From contig JAXDDX010000014.1 in the NCBI GenBank assembly GCA_034670405.1, forward strand, positions 4,259,001-4,323,000: a stretch of DNA of 64,000 nucleotides, read 5' to 3'. The notes below the pieces were generated by a model, which was not told the origin of the DNA, did not search any database, and saw only the letters and a program-made list of their open reading frames with translations. Source of the stretch: Hoplostethus atlanticus (taxonomy: Eukaryota > Chordata > Actinopteri > Trachichthyiformes > Trachichthyidae). Positions 45,601 to 58,373 of this stretch are shown one piece after another (position 1 is the stretch's first letter; each line of letters opens with the position of its first letter). A program made the translations under genes and the position numbers.

Positions 45601-48600
45601 GAGGCTTTCTCTCTCCTATGACCTGCTTCTTCTCTTCTGAGTCAAACAGGACCAGTGGTTGGATGATGCAGCCTCCATCTGCTCGTTTTTGAGAGAGCGA
45701 CCACAGAAGATAGATCGAGAGAGGACCAAACATGTTGATTTTTACAGAGAACTTAAATTCCACCATATTCGGTGTCAAATTAGACGTGTTAGCTCACTAG
45801 CTGTCTTTGTGTTAACCTTTGACAGAGGCAGATCCATTGATTTGGATAAGATTTTATAATCTGGTCTGGTTAAATGAACTGCTTAGTAACACATTCTGAT
45901 TTAAGGTCAGTCATCACCTCTCTCTGATCTACGACAAGGTCTCAATCAAAAGAGCAGAGCCAGCTGCACAAACAGCTACCCGGTAGAGTGAGCTTTGGCC
46001 CTGGTTTGATTGTATTGAAAGTGCCGGATGTGCTAAGACACACAGGCTTTTCAGTGGTATAGCCCCCCCGAGAGGGCTGCCACATTGAGGAAGTGCAGCT
46101 ATGGTGCGCTGTAACTTTACCACATAAACCAGACACTCACTGTCTAATCCTACTGTGAGATCAGAAGCAGGAGACAAACACATAACCAAATCGATGCCCT
46201 TGCCTTTATCTTTCATCCCATTGATCAGAGCGGAGCAGACGTTTCACACTAGGATTGTGACCAGGTGCTTTCTTTAACCTGGAGTGCTTTGTTTCGTTCT
46301 TGTTTGGAGGATTGCTGCTGTTGCCCATGGCTGGAACATGGCAAACATCCATCTCTCCAACAAGACTTCACTTCTTTCATCTATCTTTTTACCCATTTCA
46401 TCTTGCAGTCTCTTTATATTTATATACACACTCATGTTTCTCTCCACCGATTTCTGTCTTTGTCTTTATCTTAGCCAAAAGTTTGCCTTTGCATTTTTAT
46501 TAAGGACCATCTTTCCTTGCCCTCTTGCTATCTCATTCTTTCTTGCAATAAACAGTTGTATTATTCCCAAAAAAACAAAAAGAAAAAAGCAACCCACTGT
46601 GTTGTTGATGCTGATGCTCTGTTGCTGATATTTCTACAGTAGTACAGATGGAAAGGAAGGAGGAGAATTGGACTTCAGCACCTTGTTAAAGAAGAGGTAA
46701 TTTGTTACAAAATAGTAACTATAGGCTGTAGACTTTGAAACAAAAATATTTTTTTCTCTCACTGATTATTAATTTCTCTCTCCCTCTCTCCCTCTCTCCC
46801 TCTCTTCCTAACTCTTCAGAGAGTAAGCAACTTCTGCATTTTCAGATTGGAATGATTGCCCTCTAGTACTAACCTGATCCCAAATGAGCCTGAACGTCAA
46901 CGCACAATATGAGTTAGGGTGACTAGATGGCCCAGTTTGAAGTTTTGTTATATAATGCCTTTGACTTATTTTGAGTTTGCAAAAACTTCTAGTAATATAT
47001 CCAATATGTCTGCAAATGTGCCCACACAAGACCCTATTTATTGCCATGTGAGGTTTTGAAAATCTAGTCACCCTATCATGAGCTCACTTTTAAGATAACA
47101 CTGATCCCATTGTAGACTATATCACACCTCCTGTGTTGAGGACCATCTCACAGTTACTACAAACCACTGAAGTGTGAATACACCCATTATACTTTACAGA
47201 CAATGAGTTACTATTGTTTTTCAGAAAATTAACAACATTCTTGTTATTAGCTTTCTGACACTTGACTGATTCACAATCTTTACTCTGCAATACAAAGTCA
47301 CCATCCCAACTCATCTAAAATCACTTGTATGTAGCACACCCTATTACAAGAAAACTATTGTCCCATATCCACCAGGATGGCATAACCCAAGTTTGCATGA
47401 AGTTTGCATATTGTTTTTTTGCTTGACTGAATTGATATTTAGCACTAACTGGTAACAAGGTTCCTTTCATTGCAGTTTTACAGCCACTACAATATTAAAG
47501 GTATACAATGTAAGATTTATGTAAAATAGCACCCCCTGGAGGTACAAAGATTATTGACAAATCTAAATCAAAACAAAGACAAAGACAGAACCAGCCTCCA
47601 CCCCTTTGTCCAAACAGCGCTGCATAGGTCACTGAGCGAAACAAATGTAAACAATTATCAAACAATTCAACACTGATTGTGATAACTTCTAACAACACCA
47701 GTCAGTTAGGAGTAGTGTATTTATGATAGGACCTGAAGAAATTACTCATGGCCACCTGGCATGATTTCTATAATAACGTTACTAGAAACATGGTGCAAAG
47801 TGCAACACAGCTAATAGTGAAACACAGTAATGACTGGGGATCAGTGTGGGTGAGCTATAGATTATTACTATCATAAATTTGCTATGTCACATCAAAACAG
47901 ACCACGTTGACCAATTATTGATGTGTGTTAACCAAAGGTCCAGAATATCATCAGAAATAGTGAATTGGTCAGCTAAACTTTGCAGCATAATCGCCGAACA
48001 GTTTATAATGTTAGTAGTATCCAGCCACTACAGCAGTGCAGCATAGCAACATAATGTTAGCCTGGTTAGCTCTCTATATAATGGAAACACATTACAAACA
48101 CACGGTTCTTTGCGTCTATCAGGCTCAGCCTTGCACAGCTCTATATGGCCTTAGATGGCCCTAATGGGAATAATGGGAATTACGTAATTAGATCTCATCA
48201 GTAAAACGAGGCTAGTTTCCCCAGTAGCAATAGTTCAGATTACAAACATTAGATGATGTAAATTGTGCTTAACTGTAAAGGAGAAAAACATCCATTAATT
48301 TTAATTCCTCTGCCCTGTCTCAAGTTCCTCCTTCTTTCAATGGTAATACCGGTTTAGTAGTACCAGTTTATTCTTGTTTATGATTTTGCTCTATCAAAGG
48401 CAATTTGGGAGGCAAAACAATGGTGGAGGAGAATCAGTCAGTCAGTCGAGCCTGGACGGTTATAAGAGATGGGAGGGGCTCCAGCTATAGGGGAGGAGCT
48501 TTATTGTGGCTAGTAAAAATACATTGAGCTGAATACAGGGGTCAAACAATGAATCAAATGGGGAATGAATAGATTCATATTAATTTCCATTTGTATTCAT

Positions 48601-51600
48601 GAATAGGCTCACCTCTCCATCACATCTTTTGACCTACTGAGAAGATTGTAGGCTAGATTAAAGAGAAAATCTTACATAGACTGCCTTTAAATTGTTACAA
48701 AACTCACATTCCTAATCTGTTGATTGTTGTTTCCATGCTGCTTTTGAAATGCTATGCTTTCTTGTAGTGTGTTTTAATCCATCTGGTTTGTTTTACCATA
48801 CTTGCCACCTGCCTATGAATGAGCAGCAGTTTTTTAAAACCTTCGAAACGGTAAGAAACTGCTGACATTGTTATGCCGTCTGGTTATCATATATTTATTT
48901 GTCTGCTTATGGTGTGTGCATCTTTTAGTGAATATATTGGATATGGATTGTAGTGGCAGCTTTAAATTAATAAAATGAAAAATGAGTAACACTTTGCAAT
49001 AAGCATCATTAAAAAATTTAAAAATATCAAAAGGTTATGAAATCTTCAATTATGTTTACAAATCCACTTGTTAACCACTTTGTTAAACATTGTAGACATC
49101 ACCTGTAGCTATATAATAAGGGTCATGGTAATATTCATTGATGTTTCACAAACCACTTAAAACATTTAATGACTAAATAATGTACACTATATGATTTAAA
49201 ATGAGTTGTGAGTTAACCATTAAAAAGTAATTAATATATTTAATAATGATTAATTCACCATCTGTTAATGATGGTTATTGCAAAAGCTACCAAAATTATA
49301 TAGTATTACTTGTATTATAAATGTATGATGTATAAATCCTAAAGTCTCAATTAAGTCCTTGGTTTATTTCATTCCTCTGGGCTGATTTACCTGTACCAGA
49401 GCCACACAGGTGAACACAGAGCCTGACGTGGATGTGTGGGAGATTCTCCAGAAAGCCCCTCCTTCTGAATATGAGAAGATTGCCTTTCAATATGGCATTA
49501 CAGACCTGCGAGGCATGCTCAAAAGATTGAAGAAGATGAAGAGAGAGGAGAAGAAAAGCACAGGTTGGTGCAGGATTAATAAGCCACAACTGCTCTAATT
49601 TTAATAATTACAACAGCAACAAAAATACAAAATGCAAGGTATAATGACAATTGATTTTTGTAAAATGTAGCTTTCCTGAAAAAGCTGGATCCTGCCTACC
49701 AAGTGGAGAAGGGGCATAAAATTAGGCTGGGAGTTGAGGTGGCCAATCCAGATGTTGAGATGAAATGGCTGAAGAACGGACAGGAAATTCAGCTGACAGG
49801 AAGGTTAGAATTGGGAGAAGGGCTGGTTCCTATTCACCTACTTTCCTTAAAACAAACCTGCCTGTACAACATGAAGCATTAAACAAATACAGTTGTGACT
49901 CTCAATTATGTTAATGGCATCTTTTCACCTCTCTCTCCCTCATCTCTGCTCTGCCTCTCCCTTCAATATGTGGATGGACTCACTATCTTGTCATTTCATT
50001 TACACTACTAGCAAGTAAGTGTCCAAATGAGGGTGAAGCAAATAACATTAATAAGATGTTTAAGTTCAGATGGCTCTAGATCAGTCCGGATCCTGCGTTA
50101 TGGACAAGTTATGGACATTGATGGTTTAGGTAGCTCTAGGTGGTTTCAGTTGTCTGAAAAATACCATGTTTTATGTCCAAAAAATAATTTTATGCTGCAA
50201 ATATGGCAAGAAAGCCATGACCTTTTGAAACAATCAAAAGATTTCTGTAAGGTTTATGATTTGTGTCCTTTGTGAAGGTACATTTTTGAGAGCGTTGGCA
50301 ACATGCGCTACCTCACCATCAACCACTGCTCCTTGGCAGATGACGCAGCATATACCTGTGTAGTGGGAGATGAGAAGTGCACCACTGAGCTCTTTGTCAA
50401 AGGTACGTATCATTCATATGTAATTCACAACATAGAAATAAGATAGAGAAGGCAGCTGCAAGATCCACCGCACATTAAGAATCACCATTGGAACTTATTC
50501 TTATCTGTTGTTTCTAGAACCTCCTGTCCTGATCCTGAAGAATCTAGAGGATCAAATGGTCATGAAGGGTGAGCGGGTGGAGTTTGAGTGTGAGGCGTCA
50601 GAAGAAGGAGCTCTTGTAAAATGGTTAGACATTCCACTTTATTTCACAAATCATGCTACAAATGAAACTCCGTCAATGTCTACTCCAACCGATTAGGTTT
50701 ACAAGACGGTCAAGGGGAGCCCATATGCTGACAGGGTCTCTCAAAAGAAGTGAAATATATGGTTATTGAGCCATGCTTTATATTATTTAAACTAAATACT
50801 ACAAATGATTTAATGTTTTCATTCATCACTACAGACAAACAGACATAAATGTACAGGTGGGCTGTCAGGTTAACTGTCACTAATATCACTTCTGTTCTGT
50901 TAAAACTTGGGTAGAATTCATACATTATATTAATTTAAACCAATTTTTCAGTTAGTTTTGCATAGTGCGCATTGCTTAGACACCCAGTAGATGGCATTTG
51001 AGCCAGTCATGGAAGCCCTCATTGCTTCCCGGACTGACAGACAGGTGCCAGTCCATTGAGCAGTCTCTGTCACAGACTAAAACAGTCTTGTATCACTGCT
51101 AGCAGTAAATTATCAGGCCAATGAAAAGGTCACATGGGCATTTTAGTATGTCCTATGTGACCTTTAACTGAAGGGGAAAGTCATGGCAAATACACATTCA
51201 TGATCATAATAATTTTCTTGGAATAGAGGCCAACAGAGACCTACATTTTTTTTAGCTGCAACTACCACGGAAACTCAACTGAGTCTTATAATAATATTAA
51301 ATAATAATAATAATAATAATAATAATAATTACTCTCCACTTTCTAAAATGTATTATATATTTTTAGTATTTGCTGAGTTATTAACAAGTAAATCAGAACT
51401 ACCCAATATGTCGATAATTTTGGTGTATATTGATATATGAAGGGAGAAAGATGGCGTGGAGCTGACCAGAGATGAGTCCTTCAAGTATCGCTTCAAGAAA
51501 GATGGCTGCAAACATGTACTGATCATTAATGAGGCCACAAAGGAAGACTGCGGTAACTACAAGGTTAAAACCAATGGGGGCGAGTCTGTGGCTGAACTCC

Positions 51601-54600
51601 TGGTGCAGGGTAAGTCATATTTCGCTCTGGCCATGAAACACTATTGTCATAAAAGAAGTTAAACATTCCAAATACACATCCTCATACCCTACCAATAGTC
51701 ATATGGCCTTGTCACACTGCTCTTGGCATGTTGCCTAACCTTGGGATAAGGGGCCGCTTGCCATTACCCACATCATTATGCCAAGGTTACTGCCCAGACC
51801 TAAGTCCAAATGCCAGCTAAAGTTAGACGACATGGCCCATATTTTATCTGAAGGGCACAGGTCTGCACAAGTCACCCTGTTTCTCTGTTCTCTGTTCCCC
51901 TTCTCTCCTGTGTATTGTTTTGTAGTGCTGTTGATTCACTGTTGCTTGCTGCACTGTATATATGTATTTTTTGGTTTATAGGTAATAAGGTATATCATGA
52001 AATGTAAGAAAACCATAGCAGCCAAAAGCAAAACAAAACCTGAGGATTACAATGAGGAACACATTTGCCTGTAAAATCCAACATATTTTAAAGGCATATG
52101 CCTGATGATAAGGGAAAAAGTTTTTTAAATCATTCACAAGGATGTAGTGTTTCTGACATAATTTGTCCCCAAAAAAATCTATATAGATAAAGGGTAAATC
52201 ATGCTCTAAAAGTATGTTTTATTGATAGATGGTAGAATACCCTCTAGTACCATGGCACAACAGCCTGGTGATGCTGATGAAAGATCTGCACTCGGCCCAT
52301 CAGGATTTTGTAAGTTTGACTAGTAGATATTTGACTAGTAGATTTTCTGCACATAGATAATATTAAAAACATTTTTATATATATTTTTGATATTCCTTGT
52401 GATACTCAGTTCCACAACTGGAGAATGTTTGCAGAATGGATATGCTTAGAAGTTTCAATTTCAATCCACAGGTAATCGTTTAAGATTGGTGGATGGGGAC
52501 GTTTCAAACTCATCCCTACATGGACGTAGGAAAAATATAAACATCTAAGAAACCATCAGCTAGTTTCACCCTCTTAGTGACTACCAAGTAACCATGTCAT
52601 CTTGGCATCATTAATAGTACCATGGCACATGGTACTATTAGTACTATTAGAGCAGAAGTACTCATTATGGTACACAAAAACCCTTTCGATCATCACTACC
52701 ATCCAACTTTTGTTATATTTTGAGTTTTATGTGTTTTCATGTTTTCATTTACACACTATAATTTAGCCCTGGCTATGTTTGAATATATATACTCACTTGG
52801 ATACTTACTTGGATGTTTGCATATATATTCATGTGCTGTGAATATCGGTGTAAGTATGTGTGTGTGTGTCCCAGGAGTTGTTGTGCGTAGATCATCATTT
52901 TAAACCTGATTCTTGCCCCTGATCTCAGTCCAGTTAAGTTTATCTGGCTCCGCTAATTAAACACTGAGCCTGCCAAGAATTACCAGCTGCCAATGTGCAG
53001 CAGGTATCAACACCTCAGTCCACAGCAGAACTCCCATTATATTACCATTGACAGCTCATTTGCCCTCCCTGGTGGCAAGCTAACTTCAAACTTGTAACTT
53101 TTACTAGGAGTGTGGTGTGAGTTACATAGTCCAGATATTGGTTTCTTTGAGGTAACTTTAATAACTCCCACGTAAATTATTTCCTGTGATTTAATAGTCT
53201 CAGGCTCCCACATCTGGTGTTGATAACCTCGCGCTTTATTTTCTGCCATAAATCCAATTAACTAGTCCCCTTGTATCTGTTGCTAAGATACAACACACAA
53301 AGGCTGCAGTCAAGATAATGAACATCTCTCACTCTAACATATTATTACCATATTATCCTCACCCCCAATAGTTGCATCTCATTTCATCTTCTCATACCAC
53401 CTCCAGTACACGTACTCAAGGCGTCCATCATGCAGTGTGAGAACCCATAGTTTCCGTTTCCTGTACTCTAAACTTTGTTTTTTTTGACAATGTAGAGAAG
53501 GAGCTTGAGGTCTACCAGAGCATTGCCGACCTCACAGTAAAGGCAAAGGATGAGGCCGTCTTCAAGTGTGAGGTGTCAGATGAGAATGTGAAGGGCACCT
53601 GGTACAAGAACGGAGTTGAAGTCAAACCTGATACCAGAACCCACATCACACATATTGGCAGGTGTGTATGGTATTGTGTATGTGTCTTCTGGATATTTGT
53701 GTTTGTCGAATGTGTTGTGTACAGCCAATGACACAATTGAGTGAACCTTTGGACATTTTGGACCTTTAAAGGATCCACAAACTGACTATTGATGATGTCA
53801 AACCTGAGGATGAGGGAGACTACACTTTTGTACCAGATGGCTACGCTTTCAACCTCTGTGCCAAACTCAATTTCTTGGGTAATACTGATGCTTTCACATA
53901 AACTACTGTACACTATACAATTAACGTCATTTATAGTTCTACAAGGTAATTATGCTTGAATGAATTTGTCACTGTCAATTTCTTTCTTTATTTTTCTCTT
54001 ATTTTCCAAGAGGTGAAGATTGATTATGTGCCACGCCAAGGTAAACAACATCAAATTTGCATTGCATAGACTGAAGCACATTATAAGGATAATAGCGGTT
54101 GAAATACAAGCATTTGTTAAATTTAACCCTTTGTCATATGTCCTAAGATCCTCCTAAGATCCACCTGGACTGTATGAGTCACACTCCTGAGTCCACCATT
54201 GTGGTGGTGGCTGGCAACAAACTCCGTCTGGATGTCCCTATCACTGGAGATCCTGCGCCCACAGTGGTCTGGACCAAAGGAGAGAAGGTAAACCAGACAT
54301 AAAGCCCAGTGTTATTTATCAGCTACATGCCTATTGCCTTTCATCTGTCCAGACTACAGTGGGTAAGGCTTGCAGTTAAACAAATATTTGATGGCCTTTC
54401 TAATACCACAGTGTTACATTAAGCATTCTAAAACCATTTATATATTTCTAAAATATGTAATGCAAGTGCAATATCATCACAAGCTTTTTTCATTCAACCA
54501 TAAATAACCATAAAAGATACACAGATTAGCTGTGTACACTTACTGATGTTATAATAACTAATGTCGGCATTTCTCCCTGCTAAAAAAGTTGGCTGGGATA

Positions 54601-57600
54601 CGTAGGTCTTTTGGTGAGAGTATTCTGACTATTCTCACCCATCTGAACAGGTAGGATGCCACTAACATCTTAATTGCCCTCAGGTGCCTGGTAGAGCACT
54701 GGTCTTCTTTTACTGCTTTGCTCTGCTCAAATGTAGGCTAGTTCTGTAAAGCCGGAGGGAGAAGAGAAAGCAGTGCCAGCGTCCTCTTGGACCCTGAAGG
54801 ATGGGGAAGTGAGTGCAGACCTAAGCATATACAGTTCTCGTGGCCTTGTGCATGTCTCTTAGAAATATGTACATCTTTTTTATTGCGCCTCTCTGTAGCA
54901 TCTGGATTCTGAAATTCACCAACTCCACTCTGTGTGTTGATGCATCTTTATTTTATGCTGTCCCTGTTTTTCAGGCATGGTCTTTCACTCCTGACACCTT
55001 TGTCTTTCAACTTGTGTTTTGCACCCATCCATCCATGTTACACAGGGAAAACATGCTGCATGACTAACCTGGCCAGTAGCATCTAAGACATACAGATGTC
55101 GCCATCTTAGAAGTGCCACTTTTTTCTACATGCATTGCATTGATGGAGATAAACAATATATCTATTGATTTATTGATTTACATCACTAGAGAATGAAGAA
55201 GCTGCAGCAGTAGATATGGAGGATAGATGCAGACAGATGCATGAAAGTCAACTTCTGCAGTGGTTATATGCTTTGATTGTGATTTTACTGCCATCAATCT
55301 TTAAAATGTCACACAGCAGTCAGTGCAAGGTAGATGCTGCATGTGGCATTACTCTATATTCATCCATGTCCCTGAGGTAAGAGCATGTTCTGAATCTTCC
55401 TTCAGACAGACACTTCTCAGAGGAAACTCTGAGCTAGACAGTAAGTATGTGTAAATAATTTCCTGGATTGCATAATAAACTACTACTAAAATTGAAGTAG
55501 CTATAGTAACATTCTGGGATTTGCATTGAATTAATGATACATTTTGGTTCTTGAAAGAGAAAAAAAAAAAAAAAGCCACATATAACTGACTGCCCCTTTT
55601 CTGCAGTGTTTTTGAAGATTTGTCTTTGAAGGGCAAACATTGTGTGAGATAATTGTAATGGTCAGTTACTGTGACACATGTACATAGACATAACCTGAAT
55701 GAATTTTCAAACAATAAGCATATAGACACAAAAGCAGCTCAGGCCAACTCAATTTAAAACACTGTCCAGCACTGGTCCTGCATCTGCATGGTGACATCTG
55801 GAGTTCTTTTTTCAAGTGAACATGTTCTGTTGGCTTTGAAAAGCATGATCTGTTCAACTACTCTCAGAAAGATTGTGTTGAAAAGAGGAATGTTCATCTT
55901 CTTTGCAAATGTAGATACAAAATTAAAAAGAGTGGCATTCTGTGAATATAGACCCCCACAGAAGGGGGTTTATTAGTGCCTCAGTAGATGATCTACTGTA
56001 CCATGTGCTCAGCCAACAGTATGAGCAGCAACACAATACCATGTGTGACTCACTCATACATAATCTACTGAGGCACAATCCAAAATATTGGTGCCATGGC
56101 TGTTCTACGGATATCTCATGTTCTCTCGTGTTCTGATGGTCTAGATGGTCACAGAGGGAGATGGTAGGGTCCATGTGCAAAGCACCAAAGGCCACTGTAT
56201 CTTCACCATTGAGGGAGCTGAGAGGCAGGATGAGGGAATCTACTCTGTTGTGGTTCGCAATGCTGCTGGAGAAGATACTGCCGAAATCAATGTGAAAGTT
56301 GTTGGTAAGATGAAGCTCTCTCATTCATTTTTAATTCTTTGTAAGATAAGCAGTCATTTTCATCATCAGGTATATAGATATCATTACCTTACATTACATT
56401 ACATTACATTCAGCAGACGCTTTTATCCAAAGTGACTTACAATTAGTGCATTCAACATAAGTAGGCAAGAGAACTACTAGTCACCAGAAATCGTAAGTGC
56501 ATCTTCTCCCCAAACAAGCATCTAGGAGCATAACCAGTACTAAAGTATAAATGCAATAAGATATATATATTTATTTTGTAAACAAATAAAACAAATAAGC
56601 AAGCGCTAAGAGGAAGGGTCAGGGTAGTATTTTTTGAAAAGGTGGGTTTTCCGCCTGCGGTAGAAGATGGGCAGCGACTCTGCTGTCCTGACATCAGTGG
56701 GAGACATCTCTGTGGGGCAAGGACAGAAAAGAGCCGAGACTGGGTAGATCAGCTGCAGGGGCCTATGAGCGACGGGGCAACAGTTGCCTTGAGGCAAGGT
56801 GGGGTTGGGGATGTAGGGCTTGGCCATGGCCTGCAGGTAGGAATAGATGGATGCGAGCTGCTACAGGGAGCCAATGTGGAGAACGGAGGAGGGAGGTTAT
56901 GTGGCAGAACTTGAGAGGGTTGAACACCAGACAAGCTTTCTGAACAAGCTCCAGAGGTCTGATGGCAGACGCCGGGGCACCAGCAAGGAGGGAGTTGCAG
57001 TAGTCCAGGCGGGAGATGACAAGAGCCTGGATGAGCACCTGCGCTGTCTCATCAGTGAGGACGGGGCAGTTGGTCATCCAGGGTCACAACCATATTCCTT
57101 GCAGTCCCAGTTGACATCACCACAGCATTGTCAATGGTGATGGCCAGGTCTCGGTGCAAACAACCCTTCCCCAGGAGGAACACCAGCTCAGTCTTGTCAA
57201 GCTTCAGGTGGTGCATTGTCATCCACACCGAGATGTCTTCCAGGCAGGCAGCAATGCTTGCCTCCACTTGTGTGTCAGAGGGGGCGAATGACAAGATCAA
57301 TATCAATCTCAACACTGCCAATAACCCCATCCCCCCCCCCACCCTTTCTTTTTTCTTCAAAAAAGCTGTATGTCTATCTGACCCATTAGTTCAGACTACT
57401 CCATATGTATGTATATATATTTTCTGATCATATTAACAATGTTTTCTGGCAGATGTTCCAGATCCTCCCCAGGCTCCCAGGATCCTCAGTGTAGGAGAGG
57501 ACTCCTGTGTTGTCCAATGGGATGCCCCTCTGTTTGACGGTGGACAGCCAGTCATTGGTAAAAACATATCAGGGTTAATTTGCTAAAATTACTATTTAAT

Positions 57601-58311
57601 TGCTTTTTTCTAACAAGCAGAGATGTCTAAAAAGTCCTGAAAAAGAATGCTGAATCAAAAGAACATCAAGTGCTGCTTCTCTTTTACTTCTCAGGCTATG
57701 TGCTGGAGAGAAAGAAGAAGAAGAGCTACAGGTGGATGAGACTGAACTTTGACCCTTACCCTGAAACAACCTATGAAGCCAAGCGGATGATTGAGGGAGT
57801 GGCATATGAGATGCGGGTTTACGCTGTCAACGCCATCGGCATGTCTCGTCACAGTCCTGCCTCACAACCTTTTGTTCCAGTTGGTGAGTCTCTTCTCAAG
57901 GGTTTTCACTGGCCCTTACCCCATTTGCTGTATTCAATTATTGTCAAACATTTTCCATTGGATATTTAACTGCAAGAGTTGTTCACTGTTGAAATCATAG
58001 AAGACCACTGGGGAACTATGAACTAATAAAAATGACCCATCATTGTTTTAAACATGCTCTATACTACAGTTCAGTAAAGACACTGATTGATGGCAAGTCT
58101 GGGCGAACGGAGGGTAGAGGGTGATGTGGTTGATATATATCACTCTGGGGTTGGGTCATGCCTGGTTTGGTCAGTCTAGAATTTCACTGGGGTCAGGCGT
58201 GGTTGACTTGTGGTTATGGCACAGCAGGGTCGTACTTGTTGTACTCTGAGATGTCTGTGGATCTTCCCTCTGTCACAGAGATATAAGCTACAAATAGATG
58301 ATTGATTATGT

Positions 58312-58373
<62 letters not shown>

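Noticed and set aside
48834-48850. Direct splice of mybpc3 exon 9 to exon 11 without the microexon as the main form
   Set aside because: It reads KKSSFLKP and loses the conserved arginine and aspartate, whereas the AGA microexon restores KKRDSF and has strong splice signals.
56642-57140. Plus-strand open frames in mybpc3 intron 23
   Set aside because: Antisense shadows of the L2-type LINE.
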